Below are positions 27,701 through 35,849 of a stretch of DNA of 64,000 bases, piece after piece. The notes under the pieces are model-generated. The model searched no databases. It saw nothing but the letters and a program-made list of their open reading frames with translations, and had not been told where the DNA came from. The position numbers and the translations under genes are program-made. Location: assembly GCA_964477265.1 (NCBI GenBank), contig CAYZDJ010000007.1, positions 70,984 to 134,983 of the forward strand. The letters are read 5' to 3'. The DNA comes from CAIVPM01 sp964477265 (GTDB taxonomy: Bacteria; Bacteroidota; Bacteroidia; Chitinophagales; Chitinophagaceae). The number at the start of each line of letters is the position of its first letter. Position 1 is the stretch's first letter.

Positions 27701-30700
27701 GTGGTAATGTTAATGTCTAATGTAGAATCGTGTCCTGCAATCTGCCATGTATCTTCATTATATCCAAGTTTAATCCACTCATAGCTTACACTACCATAGC
27801 TTGAGCCAATATTAGTAGATAGTGTGGTAATTACTGTATCGCCACAATAAGCACCTTTACCAATAATATCTACAGAGGCAATATTTGTAAGAATACTTAA
27901 ATGCAATGTAGCCATACTATCGCAACCAGCAGCATTGGTGCCATGCCATGTATAAGTACCAGATGCACTGTAAGTATTTCCATTCCATGTATAGCTGCCA
28001 CAAGCACTTGCTGTCTCTGAAGAAGTTGTAGTATCATTTACAGTTAAGTGAAGCATTACTATACTATCACAGCCACCAGAATTGGTTCCCATCCACATAT
28101 ACATTCCAGAAGCATTGTAATTGCTACCATTCCATGAATAAGGCAGCATATTATTACAAACAGTTTTATGAACTGTGCTTGTTGTTGTTGTGTCCAATAC
28201 ATTTAATATTAGCGTGGCAGCACTATCGCAACCTGCTGCATTTGTTAAATGCACAGTATAACTACCTGCTGTATTATAATTATTTCCATTCCATGTAAAA
28301 GGTAAGTTATTGTTGCAAACATTAGCAGGTGTTGTAGAAGTATTACTATGCTTGATAACTAAGTTTAAAGTTACTATACTATCACAACCAACATCATTGC
28401 TAAGCCATAGCGTGTCTGTTGTATTGCTTGCATAATACCATTTATTTTTAGCAGGCCAATAAAAACTATCGCAAGCACTTGCTGTAAAAATGGAAGATGA
28501 TGAATTTTTAATGGTTAATTGTAAATTAACTATGTTCAAGCAACCATTAGGCATTGTTGTAGTATCTGCATACAAGCCACTGCTGTAATATGTTTTTCCA
28601 CCAAATACAAAACTATCACACGCAATCATTGGTGTTGTAACCATTATTGCATTGTTGATTGTAAGGTTTAATGTAACCAAGCTATCGCAACCTGCTGCAT
28701 TGGTTAAGTGAATTGTATCTGTATTACTGCTTGCATAATACCATTGATTTTTACCACTCCAATAAAAACTATCACATGAAGCAATTATGTAGGTAGAAGA
28801 TGTAGGAGTATTAATTGTAAGGTTTAACGTAACCAAGCTATCGCAACCTGCTGCATTTGTTAAATGAATTGTATCTGTATTATTGCTTGCATAATACCAT
28901 TTATTCTTACCACTCCAATAAAAACTATCACAAGTAGCAATTGTGTAGGTTGAAGCTGTAGAAGTATTAATAGTCAAGTTCAGTGTTACAATACTATCGC
29001 AGCCAACAGCATTGCTAAGCAATAGTGTGTCTGTTGTATTGCTTGCATAATACCATTTATTTTTAGCAGGCCAATAAAAACTATCGCAAGCACTTGCTGT
29101 AAAAATGGAAGATGATGAATTTTTAATGGTTAATTGTAAATTAACTATGTTCAAGCAACCATTAGGCATTGTTGTAGTATCTGCATACAAGCCACTGCTG
29201 TAATATGTTTTTCCACCAAATACAAAACTATCACACGCAATCATTGGTGTTGTAACCATTATTGCATTGTTGATTGTAAGGTTTAATGTAACCAAGCTAT
29301 CGCAACCTGCTGCATTTGTTAAGTGAATTGTATCTGTATTGTTGCTTGCATAGTACCATTGATTTTTACCACTCCAATAAAAACTATCGCAAGAAGCAAT
29401 TGTGTAGGTTGAAGCTGTAGGCGTATTAATTGTAAGGTTTAATGTAACCAAGCTATCGCAACCTGCTGCATTGGTTAAATGAATTGTATCTGTATTATTG
29501 CTTGCATAATACCATTTATTCTTGCCACTCCAATAAAAACTATCACAAGTAGCAATTGTGTAGGTTGAGTTTGTTGGTACTTTAATGATTAAATTCAAAG
29601 TAACAATACTGTCACAACCTACTGCATTGCTTAGTTTGATTGTATCTGTGCTATTACTTGCATAATACCATTTATCTTTTGCAGGCCAATAGAAACTATC
29701 GCAAGCACTTGCTGTAAAAGCCGATACTGAACTATTGTTTATGGTTAAATGTAAAGTATCTACACTAGCACAACCACTACCATTGTTGTAGCTATAAGTA
29801 TAATCTCCACTTGTAGTGTAGGCAGTTCCATGCCAAGTATAACTATCACAAGCAGTTTGAGTTTCTGCATTGTGTGTGCTGTTGTTTATAGTTAAATGTA
29901 AAGTATCTACACTTGCACAACCACTACCATTATTGTAGCTATAAGTATAATCTCCACTTGTTGTATATGCTGTACCATGCCAAGTATAAGTATCACAAGC
30001 TATTTGAGTTTCAGCATTGTGTGTGCTGTTGTTTATAGTTAAATGTAAAGTATCTACACTTGCACAACCACTACCATTATTNNNNNNNNNNNNNNNNNNN
30101 NNNNNNNNNNNNNNNNNNNNNNNNNNNNNNNNNNNNNNNNNNNNNNNNNNNNNNNNNNNNNNNNNNNNNNNNNNNNNNNNNAAAGTATCTACACTTGCAC
30201 AACCACTACCATTATTATAGCTATAAGTATAATCTCCACTTGTTGTGTAGGCTGTACTATGCCATGTATAAGTATCACAAGCAGTTTGTGTTTCTGCATT
30301 GTATGTACTTGTGTTTATGGTTAAGTTTAATGTAATTACACTATCGCAACCAGCAACATTAATTAGCTTTACTGTATCTGTAGTATTGCTGCTAGTATAT
30401 GTCGCATTTTTTGCTGCCCAAAAATAACTATTGCAAGCTGTGTGTGTAAATGTTGAAGCTGTAGGCACACAACCACCAGTAGGTATGCTACCAGTTTGTG
30501 CAGGTACATTTGAAGCAGTAACAGTACCATTGCCCAATTGCCCAAAACCATTACTACCCCAAGCCCATACAGTACCATCGGTTTGCGATGCAATGCTGTG
30601 AGTTAGACCACCTGCAATAGACAACCAATTAGTTGCTGTACCTATTTGTGTAGGTAGGTTAAGATTAACACCCATATTTCCATCGCCCAATTGCCCACTG

Positions 30701-31605
30701 CTATTACTACCCCAAGTCCATAATGTACCATCTGCTTTGATGGCAATACTATGGTTGGCACCAACTGCAATTTTAGCCCAATTGGTTGCAGCACCTATTT
30801 GTACAGGCGTAATTCTGTTTGTATTAGTTCCATCACCAACCTGCCCACTAGTATTAAAACCCCAAGCCCATAATGTACCATCTGTTTTGATGGCAACTGT
30901 ATGAAAAGAACCCCCAACTACGTCTAACCAATTAGTTGCAGAACCAATTGGTGTTGGTATGTTTTTGTTGGTGTTTGTTCCATCACCTAACTGTCCACTA
31001 CCACCAGACCCCCAAGCCCATAATGTACCATCTGTTTTGATGGCTAAACTAAAATTAGCTGCATAACCAACCTTAGCCCAATTAGTAGCTGAACCAATTT
31101 GTGTGGGTACACTTTTAGCAACACTTGTTCCATCACCTAATTGACCAAGAGAATTGGCTCCCCAAGCCCATAATGTACCATCTGTTTTTATTGCAAGTGT
31201 GTGCCCTGCCCCACAAGAAACTTTACTCCAGTTGGTTGCTGAACCAATTTGTGTGGGTACACTTTTAGAAACACTTGTTCCATCACCCAATTGACCACTA
31301 GAATTTAAACCCCAAGTCCATAATGTACCATCTGTTTTTATGGCAACTGTATGTGCCGTACCAGCAGAATAAGATATCCAATTCCCACTACTTAATTGCG
31401 TAGGAATATTTTTATCGGTATTGGCTCCATCACCTAATTGTCCATTAAGGTTTTTGCCCCAAGTATAAATATCTTTATTACTATTAATTGAGTAGCTTGA
31501 ACTACTTGCACAGCCTGTATAAACAGTTATTTGTGCATTAGCATTTTTAATTGCCCCTAATGCTACAAGGCAAATCAGCAATAGTTTAGTAAAAGTTTGT
31601 TTCAT
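24796..31605 (-). CDS. Giant RCC1-repeat surface protein with T9SS type A sorting domain
   Basis: Predicted cell-surface or secreted protein; 2269 residues as assembled, but an assembly gap at 30082-30181 makes the true length unknown. Order: signal peptide (1-25, ending NANAQ); seven or so RCC1 blades of about 51 residues (about 30-375, recurrent KTDGTLWAWG and GQLGDGT); a long run of about 45-50-residue beta repeats with 'C(D/N)S..W.G..Y..SG.Y ... GCDS..TL.L.I' (about 385-1270 and 1680-2010); a CBM9-like sandwich at about 1390-1600 (FDGNITENFWGKPLA, FAIPKSAIGY); and the sorting domain (last 85 residues: VYPNPVSNVLNVRI, FVEI, terminal KFVKE). The repeats suggest an adhesin. Function is inferred. 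Confidence 0.9.
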   Translation of the reverse strand: MKQTFTKLLLICLVALGAIKNANAQITVYTGCASSSSYSINSNKDIYTWGKNLNGQLGDGANTDKNIPTQLSSGNWISYSAGTAHTVAIKTDGTLWTWGLNSSGQLGDGTSVSKSVPTQIGSATNWSKVSCGAGHTLAIKTDGTLWAWGANSLGQLGDGTSVAKSVPTQIGSATNWAKVGYAANFSLAIKTDGTLWAWGSGGSGQLGDGTNTNKNIPTPIGSATNWLDVVGGSFHTVAIKTDGTLWAWGFNTSGQVGDGTNTNRITPVQIGAATNWAKIAVGANHSIAIKADGTLWTWGSNSSGQLGDGNMGVNLNLPTQIGTATNWLSIAGGLTHSIASQTDGTVWAWGSNGFGQLGNGTVTASNVPAQTGSIPTGGCVPTASTFTHTACNSYFWAAKNATYTSSNTTDTVKLINVAGCDSVITLNLTINTSTYNAETQTACDTYTWHSTAYTTSGDYTYSYNNGSGCASVDTXXXXXXXXXXXXXXXXXXXXXXXXXXXXXXXXXXNNGSGCASVDTLHLTINNSTHNAETQIACDTYTWHGTAYTTSGDYTYSYNNGSGCASVDTLHLTINNSTHNAETQTACDSYTWHGTAYTTSGDYTYSYNNGSGCASVDTLHLTINNSSVSAFTASACDSFYWPAKDKWYYASNSTDTIKLSNAVGCDSIVTLNLIIKVPTNSTYTIATCDSFYWSGKNKWYYASNNTDTIHLTNAAGCDSLVTLNLTINTPTASTYTIASCDSFYWSGKNQWYYASNNTDTIHLTNAAGCDSLVTLNLTINNAIMVTTPMIACDSFVFGGKTYYSSGLYADTTTMPNGCLNIVNLQLTIKNSSSSIFTASACDSFYWPAKNKWYYASNTTDTLLLSNAVGCDSIVTLNLTINTSTASTYTIATCDSFYWSGKNKWYYASNNTDTIHLTNAAGCDSLVTLNLTINTPTSSTYIIASCDSFYWSGKNQWYYASSNTDTIHLTNAAGCDSLVTLNLTINNAIMVTTPMIACDSFVFGGKTYYSSGLYADTTTMPNGCLNIVNLQLTIKNSSSSIFTASACDSFYWPAKNKWYYASNTTDTLWLSNDVGCDSIVTLNLVIKHSNTSTTPANVCNNNLPFTWNGNNYNTAGSYTVHLTNAAGCDSAATLILNVLDTTTTSTVHKTVCNNMLPYSWNGSNYNASGMYMWMGTNSGGCDSIVMLHLTVNDTTTSSETASACGSYTWNGNTYSASGTYTWHGTNAAGCDSMATLHLSILTNIASVDIIGKGAYCGDTVITTLSTNIGSSYGSVSYEWIKLGYNEDTWQIAGHDSTLDINITTPTQYVIKTTIAGCGTFYSNQETVLPVTKPNVSLNPAPAVSICNNNIVNFTASSADSGVNNYAFYQSNSVMQSGASLAYNSPVLTTANNGIVYTVEATNLKPTFDGNITENFWGKPLAVSTFGPSPSFGAGHELNAIYARTDNDNIYIAIAGNVQNNNRIMLFIDSKSGGYNTGNYGRNGINDAIKNFNSGTSFDPGFEADYCLGIGTDVTSSQYYFDLFTLSGTASSGGGPNNYIGSNITPATGYSIGANPVNNSQTQGFEFAIPKSAIGYIGGTLRVFALYSSDNGFLSNQFLTRANTGAGSYGNGIINFGTAKPGPIAITGSNTAGLCKSSVATTVTVKPNPTSAITASACNNMLPYVWAGKNYYTSGSYNDTLVGMGNNGCDSIATLVFTVTDTTTSVTNKTACNNMLPYSWNGNNYSAAGIYTWKGTNAAGCDSIATLVLSIADTTTSVTNKTACNNMLPYSWNGNNYSAAGAYTWKGTNAAGCDSVATLVLSIADTTTSVTNKTVCNNMLPYSWNGSNYSAAGAYTWKGTNASGCDSVATLVLTISDTTTSVTTVTNCDSLLWNGTKYTVSGTYTYYTLNAASCDSTATLHLTITNSTTSTTTTSACDSLWWNGVKYTTSGTYTWSSTNVANCDSTATLHLTINHPTTSFTATSACDSFWWNGKKYTSSGIYNDTIANIAGCDSIITLSLTITQSLAKPVIVIANNTITAGQTGVVYNCSISPNATQYVWSYTGTGASIVLGQFTTQITVDYANNATSGSLQVIAINSLTCYSPKDSMDITITPLPIVLNSFTADKVNKTTLIKWASKTEVNSKLFEVQRSIDGRAYVTIGNVVAKGFASDYSFTDEKPFIGINYYRLKQVDKDGKFEYSAVRTVNFKPETLGFIVSVYPNPVSNVLNVRITNADAKQIRVFDINGKTVYTTTSISSTGTTQIPVGNLSKATYFVEIITTDDRRGVEKFVKE
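28400..29680 (-). repeat. Two tandem copies of a 615-base segment inside the RCC1 adhesin
   Basis: The segment containing the SSSIFTASACDSFYWPAKNKW unit recurs with an exact offset of 615 bases (for example GCAGGCCAAT at 28451 and at 29066), that is 205 residues made of four smaller repeats. The stretch around MVTTPMIACDSFVFGGKTYY is near-identical at the DNA level between copies, so the duplication is recent compared with the more diverged single repeats. Confidence 0.8.
29753..30240 (-). repeat. 147-base tandem repeats interrupted by the assembly gap
   Basis: The word AAAGTATCTACAC starts at 29753 (last bases differ slightly), 29900 and 30047, an exact 147-base period (49 residues: TACDTYTWHGTAYTTSG ... 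GSGCASVDT). The next copy begins at 30182, 135 bases later, across the N run. The copies are nearly identical, which explains the assembly break. Confidence 0.85.
30082..30181. other. Assembly gap, 100 N
   Basis: Exactly 100 undetermined bases, the standard placeholder for a scaffold gap. The 147-base period predicts 112 bases, or 112 plus multiples of 147, instead of 100. The coding frame is the same on both sides because the 12-base difference is a multiple of three. Confidence 0.95.
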
Positions 31606-31866
31606 ATAGTTTTAGTTATTGATTAATTAATTTGAAGTGAAAATTTTAATGTTAAAGATGCTGAACAATTACGTTTAATATAACATCTATAAAGAGACTA
31701 CAGAAAAATATTTTTTCAGTCATAGGGATTTAGACAGTTAGAATTAAGTTTCAAAAATATAGGCAAAAGAGATAGTATTAAAAAAAAATTAAATATGTTT
31801 CCGACACAGTAAATGTAAACAAAATTGGAATACACCTGCAAGTAACAGGCAAATGCAAAATTCTTT

Positions 31867-32940
31867 TTAGCTATTATTTACAATAAAATAAATAACTACA
31901 ATAATAGCAATAGCTAGCAGTACAGCTATTACAATTTTAGTTGCAGATAAAGGTTTGCTGCCATCAATTTTACCTGTTTGTCCATTAATGATGAAAGAAT
32001 ATTTTTTGCCCTTGTATAAATATTCGCAAAACCATACTGGCAGCACAATATGTTTATAGGTTTTATTGGTAATGGTTGTGTCAACACTAAGGCCACTTTG
32101 CACATCACCACCAAGCTCATCACTTGCCATGCCTTGTACTGCATTGTCAATATAAGTTTTGGCTACAATAAAACTATCCTCAATATTCTGGCTATAGTTT
32201 TTTGCATTCCACCCAAGAATAAATTTTTCATTTAGAGGAACTAAAGCAGTTAAATTATATGGGTAAACATTGTTGATATAACTCTGTGCAATTTCTTTAT
32301 TACCGCAAATCAGTATATCATCAAAAAAATGAGAAAAGTTGCCTGATAAATAAACCCAGCGTGTTCTTTGCACACTGCGTGTTTGGGTTTGTCCGTTTGA
32401 ATCTGTATAAGTTTCGGTTTCGTAATAATGGTAACCAGCATCGCCACTCCATTCATTATGTGTATCTGCATCAAATGTCCAAAAAGGAATATATGACCCA
32501 CTTAAACTTTCAATCAACGATAAATCCTTTAGTGCAGATTCATTCCAAAAACCTTTACCAATCCAGGCTTTAAAAATTTCTATGGCATTGTTTTTTGAAA
32601 CTTCGAAAGGTATAATGGATGATGGATGAATAATATTGTTTTTATAAGCTTGCGTATTAATAACATTATTGCCACAGCTTTTACATTCAAAAAAAACAAT
32701 ATTGCTTGTAGATACATTTTCCTGGCCACACTTGCTGCATTTGTAATTTATGTCAACAATATCTTTTTCAGCAGCATTATTTTTATATGCACTATCTAAC
32801 GAAATTTCATTTATCAGTTCATTGCTTTTTTCAATAGCAAATACAGTATGGCAATGCAAGCATTTCAGGTTATGCTTTTCAGCATCATAGTTTAATTCAG
32901 AAGAACAATTGGGGCAGGGAAACTCAACTAAATCAGGCAT
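31867..32940 (-). CDS. Zinc-ribbon membrane protein (YdjG-like partner of an SPFH protein)
   Basis: 357 residues with an N-terminal zinc ribbon (CPNC at about 9-12 and CLHC at about 27-30), and a second ribbon (CSKC at about 68-71, CKSC at about 85-88). A middle domain follows (about 110-320, with the aromatic-rich DADTHNEWSGDAGYHYYETE and a 'LPVWFCEYLYKGKKYSFIINGQTGKI' closing piece). One C-terminal transmembrane helix lies at about 333-354 (IVIAVLLAIAIIVVIYFIV). The architecture matches zinc-ribbon proteins often labelled 'PriA-like' only because of the ribbon; no helicase motif is present. Directly upstream on the same strand is an SPFH protein, as in the B. subtilis ydjGHI stress operon. 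Role in membrane stress is inferred. Confidence 0.78.
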   Translation of the reverse strand: MPDLVEFPCPNCSSELNYDAEKHNLKCLHCHTVFAIEKSNELINEISLDSAYKNNAAEKDIVDINYKCSKCGQENVSTSNIVFFECKSCGNNVINTQAYKNNIIHPSSIIPFEVSKNNAIEIFKAWIGKGFWNESALKDLSLIESLSGSYIPFWTFDADTHNEWSGDAGYHYYETETYTDSNGQTQTRSVQRTRWVYLSGNFSHFFDDILICGNKEIAQSYINNVYPYNLTALVPLNEKFILGWNAKNYSQNIEDSFIVAKTYIDNAVQGMASDELGGDVQSGLSVDTTITNKTYKHIVLPVWFCEYLYKGKKYSFIINGQTGKIDGSKPLSATKIVIAVLLAIAIIVVIYFIVNNS

Positions 32941-33014
32941 TGCAGGGATTAATATACTTTAAAGTTTTGGTATTGATATAAGCATTTTAGAAATCAAAAG
33001 CAAACAATACACGT

Positions 33015-33995
33015 TTATAATTTGCTCAAAATATCAGCTTTCTTCTGGTTAAATTCTTCAAGCGTTATTATGCCTTGCTTTTGCAATTCGCCAAGTTGCT
33101 TCAATACATCAAGCATTTGCGTTTTACTGTTGTCCTGTACATTGTTGTTGTTATTTTGTCCCATAAGATTAGTGAGTATTACACCTGCTCCCACACCACC
33201 TACATTTCCTGCACTATCATTTTCTGCAAGTTTTTCCAACGCAATGCCACCCTGCATTTTATTAAAGTCATTAAGGTCTCCCTTTAAAATATTAAGTTCA
33301 GTTTTTTTATCAATTATTTTTTCAACTTCTTCTGGCAATGAAACATTTTCAATAAAGAATTTTTCTAACCTGATGCCATATATATCTATCTCTTTTTGCA
33401 GAATGGGCTTTATTATTTCTCCAACTTCAGTATAGTTACCTGCAAGGTTCATTACAGATATTTTAGCTTCTGCAAGGCTTTCTGCCAATACACTTGCTAT
33501 AATCGTTTTCAGGGTATCTTCTACAGCATCAATCTTTACATATGAGCTTGTGCCGCTGAATTGCTTTATAAATTTTTTGGCATCAATCACACTTATTGCA
33601 AAGTTGCCAAATGACTTTAAACGAACCTGTCCAAACTCAACATCCTTCATTAATACAGGACCACTTGTACCCCACTTTAAATTGGTAAATTGCTTGGCAC
33701 TTACAAAATATACATCAACTTTAAAAGGAGTATCAAAACCATATTTCCAACTTTTAAGGCTGGTGATGATAGGCATGTTTCGTGTTGTTAAACTATGCAA
33801 CCCTGGCTTGTATTCATCACCAAATTCTCCTTCATTCATCAGCACTGCACACTGGCTTTCACGCACTGTAAGCTGTGCACCATTTTTAATATTGTTTTCC
33901 TTGTCCTGAAATTTCCACACAACAGTATCGTTGCTGTTGTCAACCCAATCAATAACTTCTATCAACTGGTTTTTTATAAAGTCGAATAAGCCCAT
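33015..33995 (-). CDS. SPFH-domain protein with C-terminal SHOCT motif (YdjI-like)
   Basis: 326 residues. The SPFH/band-7-like region spans about 20-240 (VVWKFQDKENNIKNGAQLTVRESQ; PVLMKDVEFGQVRLKSFGNFAISV; KKIDKKTEL-type end). A Gly/Asn-rich linker (about 255-285, NNNNNVQDNS) leads to a SHOCT module (about 295-326: LKQLGELQKQGIITLEEF). This is the YdjI ('virion core protein-like') group, whose B. subtilis member localises at the membrane with YdjG. It has no transmembrane helix, so the downstream zinc-ribbon membrane protein, 74 bases away, is the likely anchor. Confidence 0.85.
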   Translation of the reverse strand: MGLFDFIKNQLIEVIDWVDNSNDTVVWKFQDKENNIKNGAQLTVRESQCAVLMNEGEFGDEYKPGLHSLTTRNMPIITSLKSWKYGFDTPFKVDVYFVSAKQFTNLKWGTSGPVLMKDVEFGQVRLKSFGNFAISVIDAKKFIKQFSGTSSYVKIDAVEDTLKTIIASVLAESLAEAKISVMNLAGNYTEVGEIIKPILQKEIDIYGIRLEKFFIENVSLPEEVEKIIDKKTELNILKGDLNDFNKMQGGIALEKLAENDSAGNVGGVGAGVILTNLMGQNNNNNVQDNSKTQMLDVLKQLGELQKQGIITLEEFNQKKADILSKL

Positions 33996-34085
33996 AAAAA
34001 TTTTGTTTTAGTTATACAAATTAAAAGTAAATGCAATGAAGTATGTATGTAGAAGTTGAGAATTATTACAAGTGCATCAAATATT

Positions 34086-34925
34086 TTAATCAATTGTATA
34101 TTTTACATCACACTCATAACGTTTAACATTTGCAGTGTCGCAAGGTTGCACATATTCCACAACAACTTGCTTGCTATATTTTCCTTTCTTACCTGTTACA
34201 AATGTTTTGTACTCAACATAACCATTATATCTCTCTGGAACCAATTTACCATCAATATAAACTTTGGTCTTAGTGTTCTTTGCATACATACCAATACCTG
34301 CTTCAATTATTAATTGCTCATTTGCCTTTAAATGAGTTCTATTAACTCCTATTAGTGGAATTGTGAAATCATAAATTAAATTGCAGCCAAGAGCAACTTG
34401 TCTATTTTGCTCAATAACATAGTTCAATTCAAAATGGTTTACTACATTTTTTAAATACTCAAAATAAAAATTAATATTTTCTTTAGGAACATCGACAACT
34501 GCAAGGCTATCTATCATTTTCTTAAATTTATCTTCACCAATAGTTGTTATAAAATGTTGATTATAGAATGAAGTATCTATATCTTTTATCTTATTAATGT
34601 ATGATTTCAACATTACTTTCAATGTTGACAAATACTGACTTTCAATAGATTTTAAAAAATCTATTTCTTTTATAATGTCTTGTGAGTATCTATTGCACTG
34701 TTCTACTTTTTTGTAAACAGGTATTGCCCTGTCTTTAAATTCACTAGTCTCTTTCTCATTGTTAAGTTTGTTAAGAATTATATTAATATCATTTCTTATA
34801 ATATTGGTATTTGATTCAAGGATTTTACAAAACTCATTTGTCATATTATCAGTTGTTTTATCTCTACAACCAACAAAAACTGCACACAATAAAAAACTCA
34901 AAATATTTAAACAACTGCATCTCAT
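34086..34925 (-). CDS. Lipoprotein resembling the periplasmic region of GldM (paralogue)
   Basis: 279 residues with a lipobox signal (MRCSCLNILSFLLCAVFVGC|RDK). Residues about 25-190 are charged and helical, and about 200-279 are beta-rich: 'LIIEAGIGMYAKNTKTKVYIDGKLVPERYNGYVEYKTF' then GKKGKYSK and a terminal CDVKYTID. This segment aligns by eye with residues 215-293 of the lipoprotein at 760-1641 (EVEAGVGGYS, PAKPGKYN, KVYYTVDE). The helical-plus-beta plan recalls GldM domains D1-D2 without its membrane helix. It stands alone on the minus strand, divergent from yqgE. Confidence 0.7.
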   Translation of the reverse strand: MRCSCLNILSFLLCAVFVGCRDKTTDNMTNEFCKILESNTNIIRNDINIILNKLNNEKETSEFKDRAIPVYKKVEQCNRYSQDIIKEIDFLKSIESQYLSTLKVMLKSYINKIKDIDTSFYNQHFITTIGEDKFKKMIDSLAVVDVPKENINFYFEYLKNVVNHFELNYVIEQNRQVALGCNLIYDFTIPLIGVNRTHLKANEQLIIEAGIGMYAKNTKTKVYIDGKLVPERYNGYVEYKTFVTGKKGKYSKQVVVEYVQPCDTANVKRYECDVKYTID

Positions 34926-35007
34926 AGTTTTTAGTTTTATGCAACTAAGGTAAATAATGTGTTTCTTATTATTTTGTTAAAAAAATTTTTCAAATAACAC
35001 ATTCTCT

Positions 35008-35015
35008 TATCTTCA
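35008..35015 (+). promoter_or_regulatory. Candidate -7 box just before yqgE
   Basis: TATCTTCA fits TAnnTTTG with one deviation and ends only four bases before the yqgE ATG at 35020. If used, transcription would begin at or next to the start codon and the message would be leaderless. Confidence 0.35.
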
Positions 35016-35019
35016 AATT

Positions 35020-35568
35020 ATGAAAATAAAATCAGGAAAAATTTTATTAAGCAACCCATTTTTAAAAGACCCAAACTTTGTGCGAACAGTTGTTGTATTG
35101 TGTGAATATGATAAAGCAGGTACTGTGGGCTTTGTATTAAATAAATTATACAAGCAAAATTTAAATGAGTTGATAGATCTTACTACTGAAAATATTTTTC
35201 CTGTGTATTATGGTGGACCAGTTGCTACAGACACATTACATTTTTTGCATCAACGTCCAGATATTATTAGTGAAGGATTGCATATAACAGACAACATTTA
35301 TTGGGGTGGTAATTTTGAGCAAACACTTGTAAACATTAATGCTGGCAATATTTTACCCAATGATATAAAGTTTTGCTTAGGCTATAGTGGCTGGAGTGCA
35401 GGGCAGCTTGAATTTGAAATAGATGAACAAAGCTGGATATTGACAAACGCTACCAATGCCATTGTATTCAACAATAAAATAAATACTTTATGGAAAGATG
35501 TTTTAGTAAGCATGGGTGGAGAGTATAAATTAATAAGTGGCTTTCCACTTGACCCACAGAATAATTAG
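35020..35568 (+). CDS. YqgE/AlgH family protein
   Basis: 182 residues covering a single DUF179 domain: an early 'LLSNPFLKDPNFVRTVVVLCEYD' (about 9-31), GTVGFVLNK (about 35-43), YYGGPV (about 64-69) and CLGYSGWSAGQLEFE (about 115-129), the family's most conserved stretch. The fold is known from structures but the activity is not; AlgH has been linked to regulation in Pseudomonas. It is flanked downstream by an inverted word repeat that extends to the porX start. Confidence 0.92.
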   Translation: MKIKSGKILLSNPFLKDPNFVRTVVVLCEYDKAGTVGFVLNKLYKQNLNELIDLTTENIFPVYYGGPVATDTLHFLHQRPDIISEGLHITDNIYWGGNFEQTLVNINAGNILPNDIKFCLGYSGWSAGQLEFEIDEQSWILTNATNAIVFNNKINTLWKDVLVSMGGEYKLISGFPLDPQNN

Positions 35569-35846
35569 GAATTAGAAATTGGGAATTTGTAACTATAGTA
35601 GTATTAAATATTATTTATTGAGTATTGTACATTGGTTATTGAATATTGAAAATTAATCTCTAAATGTTTTGTTAAAAATTATATAATACTTTTTTCTTTC
35701 AAATAGCAGTATATATTTGACACATCAATTCAAACGCACTTCTTCTATTCGAATTTATTTCTACACATTTATTTAATTTCTTTGGTTTTAGTCTTTGGCT
35801 ATAAAATTGTTTCCCAAATTTCTAATTCCTGACTCCTAATTCCTAA
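35563..35846. repeat. Inverted AATTAGGAATTAGAAATT words bracketing the yqgE-porX intergenic region
   Basis: AATTAGGAATTAGAAATTGG begins at 35563, at the very end of yqgE, and its complement, CCCAAATTTCTAATTCC followed by CTCCTAATTCCT, occupies about 35812-35846, next to the porX start. Each arm itself reiterates the GGAATTA word. The 220 bases between are AT-rich with no gene. Confidence 0.6.
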
Positions 35847-35849
35847 AAT

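Noticed and set aside
30017..30335. Plus-strand frames spanning the N gap
   Set aside because: They are open only because undetermined bases cannot encode stops and because the antisense of the repeat lacks them.
24796..31605. Regularly spaced repeats that could look like a CRISPR array
   Set aside because: The repeats (about 147 and 615 bases) are in one continuous reading frame, with periods divisible by three and conserved protein motifs; there are no short identical repeats with unique spacers.
31867..32940. Annotation as a PriA-like helicase or primosomal protein
   Set aside because: Only the zinc ribbons resemble that family; no Walker motifs exist and a C-terminal membrane helix is present.
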